From positions 174,977,478 to 175,041,477 of the forward strand of contig CM070876.1 in assembly GCA_036365515.1 (NCBI GenBank): 64,000 bases of DNA, read 5' to 3'. This DNA comes from Torymus aiolomorphi. Its lineage: Eukaryota > Arthropoda > Insecta > Hymenoptera > Torymidae. The notes beneath the pieces are model-generated. The model had not been told where the DNA came from. It saw nothing but the letters and a program-made list of their open reading frames with translations, and searched no databases. Positions 23,676 to 36,849 of this stretch are shown in pieces. Every line of letters starts with the position of its first letter. The stretch's first letter is position 1. The position numbers and the translations under genes are program-made.

Positions 23676-23879
23676 ATTTACTCTAATTAGTTTATTTGTT
23701 TATACAAAGTAAAAATTTCATTAAGTTCTTTTACAATCATCAACCAATTTCGCTTTTTTATTAAATTAATATTAGCTATGTTCTTGCATCTTTCTTTTTG
23801 TAGTTTAATATTCATACGTTATTTGATTTGTATGTTTTAATATTTTTTATTACTAGTAATTCAATATTCATGTTACTTA

Positions 23880-24510
23880 TGTTACGTCTGTGACGTATCT
23901 CTAAAATTAAAATCTATATTCATATTCTCATCAGTAATTTCCTGACCTATAAAATGATGTATTTGCGAATTTAAACGACACAGCATTTCGACAACGCAAC
24001 CGCGTGACGTAGCCAGCCACCTACTTCGCGAAGGTGCAGTACGCGCGTCAGAACTTTTATGTAGACTCAGCATTTCTCAACTTCGAAACCGAACGATTTA
24101 TGTCGAAATGTTTACTAAATTTGTTTAAAAAGATGATTTTGATTCAGCGTCAAAATCATCTTCAACCAAATTTAATCGCTTAATAAACACGGCGACCCTC
24201 ACCACACAGTCAGCATTCGTGAAAAGATCGCGAACTCCGTACCACTCCAACCGACAATAGGAGTAGCGATTATTATTGTACAGGCCAATACGAGCCATAT
24301 CAGATTTCCTATAATTTTATACATCAATAAAGTGAATAAATTATCTACAAAATTGATCATCAGTCTAATTATTTACGAGAGATCACCTCAAGGACGGAAG
24401 GTAATATAAACCAAATATTAATTGAAATATATATATATATATCATTCAAATAGAAACCATAATAATTTCAATAATTAAAAGAGTATTTCCTCGACTATCA
24501 AGACTTAACA
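23880..24510 (+). mobile_element. Solo LTR-A
   Basis: TGTTACGTCTGTGACG.. to ..ATCAAGACTTAACA, flanked by CTTA on both sides (23876-23879, 24511-24514). A complete single-insertion solo LTR of 631 bp. Confidence 0.9.
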
Positions 24511-24591
24511 CTTAATTGGTTTTTCTTTTCTCTCTGTTTTTACAAAAATTTATGATAAGTATGACTGATAAGTATGATATGATGTATAATA

Positions 24592-25766
24592 TGTTACGTC
24601 TTGTGACGTATACTTAAAGAATTTCAATAATTCATATTACATCAGTGATTTTTGAGAATAATATACGAATACACATGATTGCAACAACGCTCATGTTCGG
24701 CACGTCCCGCGCCGAGGGGTATACCGAAACCGACAACGTCTGTACTCAGCGATTTTTAATGTGAGGAGATCGACGTACTTAACATCTCTCGGAGTGAAAT
24801 CATCTTTTATAAATTTTCTCATGTTTTGTAAATTATTATATTATAACAAATCTGTAACCGATCATTTATGAAATAAAAGACGATATACGATTGCACGTTA
24901 GTCAATGGCAGCGAAAGCTAGAAATCGCGAACTCCGTCTTACTCCAGTCGACAAAGGGAGCAAGATTTTTTATTAACAAATTCAACATTGCAAGAATCAT
25001 TACAAACTCCATTCACCTTGAATTTATAAGATATTTAAGCAATTAATTATAATTTACATTTGTTAAATCTATTGTATCTAGATCAAAGATGGCGTCGGAG
25101 TAGATTAAGCCTCCCGATAGGCATCCCGATAAAAATCAAGATATAGTATTTAAATGTCACAAAAAAAGGTGACAGTAGTGATATGAATAATATGCGGGAA
25201 TACGTACCACAAAAGTGATTTTGAAAAGTGCAATGACAAAAAACATATTAGTGACACTCTAGTGATATGCCCCGACCACGTGGAGCTAATTAATATATCC
25301 TTATAAAATAGTGAGATTATACTTAATAAAGAAGCTAAAATCTTAATAGCGTAAATTAAAAGTTTAAAAGAAGAACATATTAAACACCAAATATTAAATG
25401 AAATATCCTTAATATCTGAAAGTGTACAAAAATCAGCTGATACTGATAAACTTAATCTCATGTTACTTTCTGAAAATTACGAACTCGTAAATTTGCAAAT
25501 AGAAAATCGACTCTTAAAACAACTAACTGTGAATAAAGTGATCAAAATGCTTTGCTTAAAGAACTATTGAAAAAGGAGAAGGAAGACATGAATAATGAAA
25601 CTGCACAATATAACTAGAAAACTAATGCAGAAGTGACAATTATAACAGTGTATTTCAAAGCAAAAACAAAAGAATACCAAGAATAAGAGTGACTAAGATT
25701 AAAAAAGATAATACTAACCCACAGAATTCATCTCAAAGTATTCTCCTCGAAATTCAAGACTTAATA
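24592..25766 (+). mobile_element. Second LTR-A-type copy with internal sequence and coiled-coil relic
   Basis: It starts TGTTACGTCTTGTGACG and ends near ..TCGAAATTCAAGACTTAA, an LTR-A-like tail, but is about 1.17 kb. The first about 480 bp align with LTR-A. The middle (25270-25560) holds a broken plus-strand frame of coiled-coil character (SLKEEHIKHQILNEISLISE, ..ENYELVNLQIENRLLKQ) with stops, perhaps a gag relic. It may be a 5' LTR plus deleted interior plus an LTR tail. Confidence 0.5.
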
Positions 25767-25885
25767 CATATATATAAAATACTTGTTTGTATTTTAAATT
25801 ATTTTCCTGTACTTACGTCCTTTCCTGTATTACGCATGAGAAGGCGACAAAGTGAATTAAAAATGAGTTAGTCGCGTAAAAAATA

Positions 25886-25960
25886 TGCGACAACCCGGAC
25901 TCGAGCTCACGGATCCAGGATTCTAAACCGGTGCTCTTACCGCTGACCTAATGTCGCGAA
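25886..25960 (-). pseudogene. tRNA-like sequence with closed acceptor stem
   Basis: On the minus strand GCGACAT..TGTCGC forms a 6-bp acceptor stem. It encloses an A-box-like TTAGGTCAGCGGTAAGAGCA, an anticodon-arm CCGGTTTAGAATCCTGG (loop TTAGAAT), and a B-box-like GCTCGAGTCC, followed at once by ATATTTTTT, a Pol III-type terminator. The T-stem pairs poorly. It is a tRNA pseudogene or tRNA-like element; a functional tRNA is unlikely but it is the best cloverleaf in the window. Confidence 0.4.
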
Positions 25961-25969
25961 GCTTGCTCG

Positions 25970-26690
25970 AGACCCTCACGCGCATCTTCTTAAATCTTTT
26001 CATTATGTTGACGCATCAGGGTTCAGATGACCAGTCGAGCTGAACCCGTAACACCTGTAATCCTACCCTAATTTATCAATGATGGAATTAATCAGATATA
26101 TCAGTTGATTTATCTGGTTGCTGATCAAGCACCGAGATCTCGTTAAGATTGGTCTCACTTTTTTTCGTGATGGTGGGAGTCTCGCCGAATATAGGATTTT
26201 GTTACAGAGTTTGAGGACGTCCGTGCTGCTCTCCCCAGAAGGGAAATGTCGAAGATCTTATGGATGTCCTATGAAAGGGAGATGTCCAGTATTTACGATA
26301 ATAATCGAATGTTAACTTTATTTACATCACAGAATTTTATATTGTAACTAATCGAAGGTAAAATAAATTCACCTTATATTCCTAGCAATATTTGTTCGAT
26401 AAATGGTAAGAGACTTTTTGTAAAAATACTCTGAACAAGTATATTGGAAAAATAATTCTTTTCCTCTCTTTTATTTATTGGTTCTTTTAAACTCGTGCTA
26501 TAACCACAAAGTCAATGAAGCGGAGGGTGTTGAGTCCTCGACCGATGTCACACACACACACACACATTCATATACGCTGGTTGAAATAAGCCAATGATCC
26601 TGGAATTCCCGCAGGGACGTGTAATACAAGGGAAAAGGATCGAAAAGCCAGGGCGTTTTACCGCGCGCGAGACCGCGAAAAGCAGATCGA
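25970..26690. other. Intergenic, nothing recognised
   Basis: A 65-codon ORF at 26118-26315 has no recognisable domain. A short CA tract is at about 26551-26566. Confidence 0.4.
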
Positions 26691-26696
26691 GTGCTA

Positions 26697-27179
<483 letters not shown>

Positions 27180-27239
27180 TCCAAGAAAAATAGAGAGCCA
27201 ACAGCGCTCACACTATACGTATATATATATAAAATCCCA

Positions 27240-27720
27240 TTTTCGAAACTCGATTTCTCGCTCTCCCGGCCCCATAAACAGCCGTGGCTTACGCGCCGTG
27301 CGCTCCGGAAAATAGAATCGCCCCGCAGCCTCCCTCCCGCGCCAATCGAATTCACCGCGGCACTTTCAATTCGCGCCATAAGGCTCTTGAGGAAAGAGAA
27401 AACCAAGCGCGAAAGAGAGGGAGAGAGAAAAAAGCGGAGGAGTCGCCGTGCGCGCGAAACAAGTCCGCGCGTGGGATGCTCGTCCGGGGAGACATTCGCG
27501 CCGGCGATCGGCGCCGGGAAATGTAGTCCGAGGATAGGTGCGAGGAGAAAAACTGTGACTCTTTCGATTCTTTTCTCTCTCTCTCTCCATCTCGAGGGGG
27601 TGCGAGTCGCGCGATAGCGACCGACTGTCCGTTTAATCGGTTAGCGCGGACGGCAGGGCGCGATTTATGGATTCCCGGGAGTTGCTGAGACGAAATTGTC
27701 TTGTTTATAACGGCGGGATA
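27240..27720. other. CpG-rich block beside the CT tract
   Basis: CG-dense DNA (CGCGCC, GCGCGGGA etc.) contrasting with AT-rich surroundings. No ORF with recognisable content. Possible promoter or untranslated exon of a gene outside the window. Confidence 0.35.
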
Positions 27721-28790
27721 GAAATCGACGGAGATGAGACTATAGCAGTGTAGGAAGAAAGCTGAGAGAAGTGGGATTGAGAATTGGGGATTTCCTCGAT
27801 TTCGGTTTGACAGTAGTAGAATCTGAGGAGTAAGTGATAAGTGTGTATTCCAATTATTTTTCTAAATAGATGGTACATCTGTAATATGTTGATGTTATTT
27901 CATTCAAGAGATCTCAATTTCTTCTTTTTTTCAAATTGCAATCTGATCGGTTTACTGTTCCAATGTAGAAGTGCAAAAATCACAATATTTTTCAAATCAC
28001 AGCTATAAATTTAAATATTTCTGGATGGCTGTTATCGAGTGTTGTAGTGATTTTATGAGTAATTATTTTATAATCATCAATTTAGATATGTATTTTAACA
28101 AACGAATGTGAAAGTATTATTCACTAGATGACGTTTGGCTCCTGAGAGTATACGACTACTCCCCAAAAATATTGTTATCTTCAACAATGATCAAAGCAGT
28201 TAATTATTTCTTCACTTTCTGGTATCTTTTTGTTTTATAAATGAATATATTATATATATTCAGTAATATACTGTCATATACCAGGATCATGCATTATTAT
28301 GTATTAACATCATTAAGCGCCGAAAATAGATTGAGATATATTGTTACGTCTTATAACATATCATTTTATGAATTCTTTCAACTATTTCATCAATTATTTT
28401 ATTTCCGACTTCATTATAATCGCCACGTTTATTAACTTAAAAAGCAGGGCAAAAGTAGCACTTGATTTCCTCTCATACTTTATCCCCAAAAATTTACTTT
28501 ATTCGATAATTTTTAGAAAGTCGTAGTGCATGTCTATTCATAAACATCCAAGTCATTATTAATAAGAACCACACAAATTTTCAAAGCGGACCCGTTAAAA
28601 TCTGAATAAAAACCATATTTACATTGAATACATCTATTTCGAAGCCCACTCAGCAATTCCCAGATATACATCCGATGTAAATAGCCACAATCTCCGCCAC
28701 TTTTACATCGCCATACAACTTTTAACAGCCCGCGTATAACAAGAGCCCAGCAGGGTTTCAATTTACGATCCAGATTGTTTAATTGTATTA
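27721..28790. other. Intergenic with an LTR-A 5'-end scrap
   Basis: TGTTACGTCTTATAACATAT at 28342-28361 matches the LTR-A start, followed by diverged LTR-like sequence to about 28480. Nothing else recognised. Confidence 0.4.
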
Positions 28791-28799
28791 TGTATGAGC

Positions 28800-29400
28800 C
28801 AAAGAGGGAACCCGAACGGAGAAGACTGAGCGGCAAAAAACGCGAGTATAGGCAAACGGAGTTGGGGGGGGGGGGGGCAAAAAGAGCAGATGAAAAAAAG
28901 GGGGGCGAGGGGGCCTATAGCGCTTTTTTGCGCCGCAGCCGAGAGTTTCGCGCATTCGCGTGCATCCGCGCATTATTTTATTAGAATGAATTATTCATCC
29001 GCGTCACTTACACGGTATGCATAAGTTGCACTCTTTCATCACTCCGCGCGCGCGCTTGCTTGCCCTTGCGTTGACGTGCTCTCTCTCTTTCCCTCTTTCT
29101 CTCCGATATTCGTTTGATTTCGCGGCCTCTTCGCCGTGCGCGCGCGCGGCTTCCTCCTTTGTTCCCCTCCTCGTGGTCGAGAGAGCTGCGCATTTTTCGG
29201 CATTCTTAAAGCTTTTGCCCGGTTAATCGAGCGGCCCGCTTTTTTACGTCCCGCTTTCTCTTATTCCCCCGTTGTTGATTTTTTTTTTCGTGCGCCGCAT
29301 CTATCTTTACCGATTCTCTCTTCTCTGTTTGTTCTTGCGTCGTGCAGCAGCAGCAGCAACGGTAGCGACGGAGCATTAAATTTCAAATGAAGTTGCTTTA
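28800..29400. other. CpG-rich block
   Basis: Contains a G13 run at 28864-28876, CGCGCG tracts at 29047 and 29138, and CAGCAGCAGCAGC at 29346. ORFs on both strands are low complexity. Promoter or 5'-UTR-like composition only. Confidence 0.35.
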
Positions 29401-29666
29401 AAGTGTTGAACCGGCAGTCCCTTCTGAATTAATGATGCCTCATAATAGCGCGACGTTTTTGTACGTGACGCACGGTTGTTGCTCAAATTTTTTATTGATA
29501 AGCTGGAGCTTTAGCTATGTTGCAGGGTGTAAGGGGCCAGAATGATTGATTGTTAGCTCATCGACACTTTCTTTCAGTTTGTTCATTCAACAACAGCATT
29601 TTACAGTTTTTTTGAAAGGTTTTTATAAGTGTCATATGGTATTTAATCATTAACTATGTACTATTA

Positions 29667-30625
29667 CACTGAGAGAAATGTTGTAGTAAAATTTATTATA
29701 AACATAAGAAAAATGACTATATTTTGTAGGAACGGAGGGACAAATCGAAATTATAACAATTTTTGCTATGCAACATAGTAATTTTTATGAATGACTTTAA
29801 ATTTCAAAAAATTAAATTTTTTCTCGTTCTTCCTGTTTTCAGAACTATTTTCAGACTCTAATCATACAATACTTAATGTGAAAATAAATTAAAATGAGAA
29901 ATAAAAATATTTTTTTTACGAGCGTTGGGATCGAACCTGCAACCTTTACCGCGGCAATCGGACGCGCTAACCACTTACCCAAATAGGATTCTTGAGTGTA
30001 AAATTTTGGAACTTGTACATGTCAAACCATCGATTTCAAGAAAATTTCAGATAATATTAAATAATGACAATAAATAACTTTGATAACAAAGAAACTTATC
30101 ATTAATGTGCATAATATAAAAATAAAATAATTGAAGTAAGGTTTTGAATGTTTTGTAAACTTAAAAGCAAGACAAAGTGAAATTCCCGTAGAAACATAAC
30201 CTCAATCAGACACGTGGGCGCTTTGATCTGCGCAGAAAGTACTAATGTTGTAGCAATTTTTACTATGTTGGATAGCAAACTTTCTTATGGCCTGTAGCAA
30301 TTTTTGAATGTGGCACTTTTTACTATGTTTATAGTAATTTTTAATACGCTACAAAATAAAATTTATATTCTATTCTAATAAAAATTAAAATCATATATTT
30401 TAAATTTTATTATATCACAGTTTTTGCTATGTGTATAGCAATTTTTCTTTTATTTCGTAATACTTTCTAATCAACAACTGTCATAAAAATTACAAGAAAT
30501 TTTGTAATTATTCATACAATTATAATAAAAATGCAGCATAAAGTGTATTTGTCTCACCCTTCCTATACTTTATAGTAGTTTTTATTACAGTTATAATAAA
30601 ATTTACTACAACATTTTTCTCAATG
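29667..30625. mobile_element. TA-flanked MITE (CACTGAGAG ends) carrying a tRNA-like segment
   Basis: The left end CACTGAGAGAAATGTTGTAG pairs with the right end CTACAACATTTTTCTCAATG, and TA borders both. Inner repeats of the type TAGTAATTTTTAC line the arms. It is related by its ends to the 12532-13250 and 57492-57898 elements but has different insides. No transposase ORF. Confidence 0.8.
29918..29985 (-). pseudogene. tRNA-like sequence inside the 29.7-kb MITE
   Basis: The minus strand reads GGTAAGTGGTTAGCGCGTCC (A-box and D-arm like), an anticodon-like loop containing TTGCCGC (GCC possible), and GGTTCGATCCC (B-box). The 5' and 3' ends do not pair and stems are weak. A tRNA-derived relic, of a different type from the one at 12.95 kb. 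Confidence 0.55.
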
Positions 30626-30629
30626 TAGT

Positions 30630-31490
30630 AAAGTTGCAAATAATAGCATTTCGATTTGAAAAGTTTTTACTTGGTTGCCCTGATTCAATTTTCAATTCTT
30701 GGATCTTTGCCTGAGGTTTTTTGTATTCCATCAATTTTCAGCGATTCCTGATAAAACCATAAATTATTTTTTATTTATTCAATAAAACATATATTAGATA
30801 TTAATATAAAAATACTAGTTGACTCATAAAAGAAAAATTAAAGATATTTATAATGAACTAAAATGAACCAAAGAAGTACACCTAAGACTTTTACTTGAAT
30901 CATTATATAAGGTGTTAACAATTCAAAATTTTACTTAGCATGTATTTTTTATTCTTCCTCTGGTTATTGTAGTATATGTAGTTTTAAGTATAAGCCAGCC
31001 TATGTATACAGGTAACCTGTTTACCTATATAGGATTTACATTGTAAGACATTGTACATGAAGGTGCAAATAAATTAAAAAAATTTATTTATTAACTCATA
31101 TTCAAATTAAAGTTTAACCTTTGTTTAAGATATAGTTCTATTTATACCAAATAGAACTACCAAGCTGATAAAGACTGTAACAATACCCATCTGCAAAAAA
31201 TTCTTTTACCACATTCTATTTTCTCCTTTTTCAATGTTGGAATTTGAATAATATTTTCCTCACACCTTATGCTTGAAAAGTGAAAACCGCACTCAAGATC
31301 TAATTGTGCAACAAATTCTGAATCATGGCCCACGCTCTTGCTCACTTACTACACTTGTATACTAGTATAAAAAAAATCTGACCAACCTTAATTTTGGAAT
31401 CTCCAACAATCTGTATCTTCGCAGACCCAACATTTTTGCAGCCCCAATCGAAACCATCAACTATAAAAAAGTTCATCACCGGCATCGGCT
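30630..31490. other. AT-rich intergenic, nothing recognised
   Basis: No ORF or repeat with support. Confidence 0.4.
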
Positions 31491-31526
31491 CACACTTTCT
31501 TCTAACCTCGCCGCGCTCGCTATGCG

Positions 31527-31563
<37 letters not shown>

Positions 31564-31838
31564 TCGCGACGCACGAGAGGCGAACGAGACAGAGATAGAG
31601 TGACGTACGACGGGCGCATTTCTACGAGACACCTCGCTTTCGTAAATTGCCCGCGCCACCTTAATTGTCTCGTCCGCGCACGCACAGCAGCAGCAGCAGG
31701 AGCGGCGCAGATCGAAAAAAGGCACCGCTGCCGTCGCGTAAACGCGTGCGGAATTATCGCGCGCGTATAAGGAATCCCCGGCGGACGAAAAACCTCGTAG
31801 CCGCATATTTTCGGACCCCTCGCACGCGGAATCCTCTA

Positions 31839-31898
<60 letters not shown>

Positions 31899-32480
31899 AA
31901 ATCGGTCAGCGGCTTTTGTTTCCCTCTATTCCTCCTTCCTTTATCTCTCTCTCTCTCGCTCTTTTTTCCTGCGCGTGTTTTGCCCCCTTTCCTCTTATTT
32001 GTTACAGCGAGGCAGTGTCCCGGCCTCTCCCCCTCGTCGTCGTGGTCGCTATCGGCTCGTCTCTATCTGCGCAGGCGAGGACGACAACGATTCGGGATTG
32101 ACGTTGAGGGATGACGCGTATCGTGAGACTGAGCCGCGCGCGTGCATCTGGAGAGACACGAGAAAACGGCTCGTCGCGAGGGATCCGAAGGAATCGGCAA
32201 TTTCGAGCTCGAGAGAGTGTATAGAGCGTTATATACACGCGTGTTTGCGCGAGAGCGAGATACTTTTTTATGGCTGTGTGTGTAAGCGAAGCGCGGTTGA
32301 TTGCATTGATGAGGCAGCGATTGCTTGACTTCATTGCCGAAGGGCAGTTTGTGCGCAGGATCGAGCGGCTGGCTAGTTGGTTTGCCGCGCTATTTTTGCG
32401 ACGATTACGCGGTGAATTACGTCGTCGCGAAACGGTTAATTGCTCGTTCTGGTGCGCGCACTGATGGCATTAATCAATTA
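31491..32480. other. CpG-rich block with CT tracts
   Basis: Dense CGCG motifs, CT tracts at about 31532-31556 and 31843-31891, and GCAGCAGCAG at 31686. Overlapping ORFs up to 184 codons are arginine- and serine-rich low-complexity readings on both strands and do not resemble proteins. Composition fits an insect promoter or 5'-UTR region; unproven. Confidence 0.35.
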
Positions 32481-32639
32481 AGGTAGCTGTGAATTTCAAT
32501 GTAAGAGCTGTCCAAAGCGCCTTTACGTGTGAGATTTTTAATATTTTATTTGAATTTGAGAGGCGGATATGTTATCAGATAATTTAATTGCTCTTCGAAA
32601 ATTCTCGAAGATACTCATTCATGGTATAATAAATAATAC

Positions 32640-32977
32640 GGATATTCGGTTGTCGAATTAATGACAATATATAGATAGGTGCATAGCATATATGATCATC
32701 CCTACTAGGGGATCATCAGATTGCGAGAGGCGCAAATAACAGCCGACGCATTCAGCGTGATTGTGAAAGAACAAAGTGCAGAGGCGATTTAATTGTATAA
32801 AAGAACGAAGCTGGGGACACAATGACGGGAGACAGCTGGAGACGAAGGGAACACCGACACTACGACGAGAGTACGAGAAAGGATTACGCCAGTGATCCAC
32901 GAGGACTCTCTTATACTAGTCGTTACTAATAAATCGTGTAACGTTAACATATCCTACGAGTTTTTAATTTCGTAACA
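32640..32977 (+). mobile_element. Probable solo LTR of another family
   Basis: A TATA-like TGTATAAAAG (32795-32804), a purine-rich R-like stretch, AATAAA (32929-32934) and a TAACA end (32973-32977) give the architecture seen in LTR-E. The left boundary and target duplication are not resolved. Confidence 0.4.
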
Positions 32978-34554
32978 CCTAGCAAATTTTTTTTTACTAT
33001 GACAAAGGTTGCTCTAGTGTAAGGCAAAATGTGTTACAAAATTCAAAAATATAAGAAACGTGACATTAAAAGTTTTCCTATTATAGCCATAAAATTGTTA
33101 ATTACTTATAGGTCATAATTTCCTTTCATAACTGACAGTATAAGGTTTTGTGGTGCCGTATTTGACAATAGTTACAAATCAATTCATTTTCATGAATCAA
33201 TTGTAAAGTATATTTCATTTTTTATTTTACGTAACAAAATATTATAAAATGGTTACTTTTTTCGAAGTATTCGTCACTTTTTTCTAATTAGCGTACTAAT
33301 GGCAATGATTGAATCGGCTCATCTGTTTATGCTGGCAGGTAAAATATAAAAGAGAGTATTTGAACACATTTGTATAATTTGATCAACATTATAGGTATTT
33401 AAGTATTAAATGAATTCTTCATTATTCTATGTAATTTTCATTTATGATTTTTAATGACAACTAAAAATGCGATGAAATTAATGAATAACATGTCATTGAA
33501 TATAATTTTTTAAATATATTTAGTTAGTGTCCGAGCTTTAATCAAGCCAAGTTAAAATCTAGTATTTTTTATGTAATACAATAACCCTCGTTTGATAATA
33601 TATTCTTTAAATTCGTGTTGGCCCTACTTTTGAATTGAAATAACAAAGTCTATGAAAAAATGAATTATCTAACATAGCAAAGTATATAATATTTTATCTT
33701 TTCTGGATGAGAACTAATTTTATGTTTAAGGAGGTAGTACAACTATCTTCGATGTTTTAAATAAATCATTAAATTTAATATCTAACAGTGTTCGCAATAT
33801 AGCCTAGGAATTGTCAGTCTGATCCTATTGCGAAAAGTCAAATGACGTGAACTGCAGGGTGGCTCCCACACTGAGTGGATATCTTCTTATTTAAATGCGT
33901 ATTATTAAATAATATGTTGAATAAAATGAATTAAATAATTTTTTTAAGAAACTTTACGTATTCAGTTTTTATTTGATTTTACTATGTAATACAGTACTTT
34001 CTAAATTTTAATCAGCATGGTAGAAACATTAATCAATAGTTTACAATCGGCGAAATTGGAACGAGTTCGCTAAAGGTTTAACCAACTATTGCTTTAAAAT
34101 GCTACTAATTTCGTCACAAAATGATGGTTCGCTTAGCCAACAGTTGAACCAATCATTGGTTTAAAAATTCTATAAATTTATGTAGTGAGTTAATCAGCCG
34201 TTGGCCTACAGATCCTTAATTTTCAAAATTACTAAAATAATAAATTATTCATTTGGTATACAATAAAAATAATCAAATTAATAATAATAATGCTATACCG
34301 ATAGTGTGAAAAAAATATTTTTATGGTAAATGAATGTTTTATACATATTAAGAGTTTAAACATTTTGAGGTTACATATATTTTTGTAAAAATTTTTAGAT
34401 TATAAAGGACACTTCTTTTGTTTTTGAAATGTTATATTTGCTCTTTTTCCGAACCGTTGGTTAACCGTTGCTTATACTTGTTCTAACCGTTGGTTAAAAA
34501 AATTACCGTACAATTACTTTACCAGCCATTTTCGTTAGCTTATTTTCTACCAGG
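32978..34554. other. AT-rich intergenic, nothing recognised
   Basis: Repeated AACCGTTGGTTAA-like words occur at 34070-34500, but no defined repeat or gene. Confidence 0.4.
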
Positions 34555-34678
34555 GTGAAATTCACTGAAAATCAGTTATAAGTATACCAAATCAGCTGAA
34601 ATTGACAGTGATAACTAAAATTTCACTGAAATTTTAGTTGATTTGTATACTTATAACTGGATTTTCAGTGAATTTCAC
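34555..34678. repeat. Palindromic hairpin repeat, 124 bp
   Basis: GTGAAATTCACTGAAAATC..TATAAGTATAC..AAATCA pairs with its complement at 34638-34678. A smaller hairpin (AACTAAAATTTCA / TGAAATTTTAGTT) sits in the centre. TTTAGAGAG follows at 34689, the same end word as the 5.1-kb MITE. Confidence 0.7.
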
Positions 34679-34699
34679 TGATTCAAGTTTAGAGAGTTA

Positions 34700-36050
34700 C
34701 TATACTACCAAAAAATGTGATGAAATATATAATAAAATTTTAACAATAAATTTATAGTACTTTATTTATAAATAAAAATCATATAAAATATTTTTTAATT
34801 AAAATAAAGTTTCAACTACTTTTATAATAAAAGAATGTTTGCTAATATTAAAACGTACTCAAGCAAATAAGAAATGCAAATTGATAACTTTTGTTTCAGA
34901 CGATGACCAACAAGACCGAAGAATAAAAACTAGAAAATCTTTGACTATGATGAAAAACTTTTAAAAACGATTTGATCATTATCAGTTCCAATAAATGTTT
35001 ATTACTCAATAAAAATGTTATCGATATTTTTCTGAATAGTAAAGTTCTAAAAGTTTTAAAGTATCACAAAAACAACTTAAATAATTCTAAAACAATTTTC
35101 ATATTGACCTGTATCCAAAGCAGAATTTAAACAATCTAACGACAAACGCAGCACCGCATCGTCAAGGGGGGTCACATTAAGCTCGCAAAACAATGCACAA
35201 TTTGCATTTCGGTACGTTAAAAGCCAATGTAAATGGCTGCTATTACCGAAATACCAACGAGCCACTTATGCCCGCCACCCCCTTTTCTGCCGGTGGGCTT
35301 TTATCTCTATCTCTTCTTCTCTCCCTATGTCGGACTCCGTGAAAATTCCACGCTTAGCATATCAAGGCGCGGCAGAATTTAACCTTTATTACTCCTTTAT
35401 TAGTTCGATCTTTTACTGACAATATAAAAAATACTTTTACTAAAGTTAGATGGTATAGCACCGATTTGATATTTAATAATCTGTGAAAGTGTGAAAGATT
35501 CACAATAGAAAAGAAATTTACAACAAAAAGCAGATTTATTGTATAAGAGATTGTTATTCTTGGCTTATTAGATTACAATGCCAAATTTTTTTGGATGTTT
35601 CACCATACAAATTGCAAGTTTTTAAATAATAGTTTTTGGGAACCGGTACGGGCCATCGCATTTGTACGTCCGCAAACGAGTACGTAAAATCGAATTTTTC
35701 GGACAATATATATATAAAAAATAATGTTCGTTACTGGGCCGTAAGATATTCCCGCGTGCGTGGGAATAAAGTAAAGAGGGGAATCAGACGCCACTTTTGT
35801 TCCGCTTTTCAGGCTATAAAAAGCACATTATAGTGGAAATGGGAATAACATTATTTTTTTCTTGATGCCCTGGTGAAAAGTACGTGGTTTCGCCATTGTT
35901 TTCGATGGCGAAAGAAGGACATTTAACCATTGATTCTGAGTTGGTAACTAGGCAACTGTAGACTTTATTAGTAGATTGTTTTAGAGGTTTTCTCAACATA
36001 TTCTACAACATAGTCAACAAAAACTATCACTTCTGATCACCAAGGTACAC
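34700..36050. other. Intergenic, nothing recognised
   Basis: Short ORFs only. No splice-supported coding sequence. Confidence 0.4.
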
Positions 36051-36209
36051 CCGATGGACATTGATTCTAGCAATACATGTCCCGTTAGTGGCACTCACAC
36101 ATAACCTTTTGAATGTTCATATCATTTTCGAGGTATGTTAACGATTTAAATATTATGTGTGACAGTCACTAACGGGGTATGCATTGTCAGAATCAATGCG
36201 GCCCATCGG
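36051..36209. repeat. Hairpin repeat, about 159 bp
   Basis: CCGATGG..CATTGATTCT..GTTAGTG..CACAC pairs with GTGTGACAGTCACTAACGGG and AGAATCAATG..CCATCGG. Arms of about 60 bp, loop of about 50 bp. A small MITE or hairpin RNA precursor shape. Confidence 0.65.
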
Positions 36210-36622
36210 ATACACACGTGATTTATATTGCTTTAATTTGTGAAATGGATAAAAGATTGTCCGTTAATAATGTCGCACTTTTTGTGAGAACTTCTTCTTG
36301 AGTGATCATTTATTTTTTCAGATACAAATAAAGTAGTTGACTTTGTTGCTGCAAATGGAGCAAAAGTACTGCATGTTTAATAATTGTACGTGTAATAATT
36401 GTAATAATTGCACGTAAAATAAAAATATTTTACATGATCTTCAGTAAAATTCACTTATTAAAATTATGGACGTGATGTTTTCGATGCCCCCCCCCCCCCG
36501 ACCAGCAGTACTTGCTGCGCTCGTGCCGCAAATGTCGGGGGCGGGCATCGAACTCAATGCTCTCGAGCCCGTCGGGTGCGTTATCATTGTCAGTGGCGAA
36601 CGTACTTTCCACCGGACATCAA

Positions 36623-36742
36623 GAAAAATAGTATACGGTACACGAGATGAAACTTCAAGGCCCGCCACTGCGTGATATTCCGCCAACTTCACGCAGTGGC
36701 GGAACTTCAACTTTCGTCACTTGTACCGTAATGTACTATTTC
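36623..36742. repeat. Hairpin repeat, about 120 bp
   Basis: GAAAAATAGTATACGGTAC.. pairs with ..GTACCGTAATGTACTATTTC. The inner CCGCCACTGCGTG and CACGCAGTGGCGG arms are perfect over 13 bp. End words (ATAGTATA) resemble the double-hairpin repeats at 55.6 and 61.8 kb. Confidence 0.65.
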
Positions 36743-36849
36743 AACACGTGCATGAAACGGGCCTTTTTCATGCCTAAAAGTCGGGTAGAAAATCGCTGAT
36801 TCCGAGCGCGATTTGGGAATGAATAAAAAAAAGTACATTATGTGACAAG

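Noticed and set aside
25150..25461. 103-codon minus-strand ORF
   Set aside because: The opposite strand carries a better, though broken, coiled-coil frame; the minus frame looks like its shadow.
31342..32334. Overlapping ORFs of 110-184 codons on both strands
   Set aside because: CpG- and CT-rich low-complexity DNA stays open in several frames at once. No domain, no splice support.
36441..36710. 89-codon minus-strand ORF
   Set aside because: Composition comes from a C10 run and part of a hairpin repeat; no recognisable domain.
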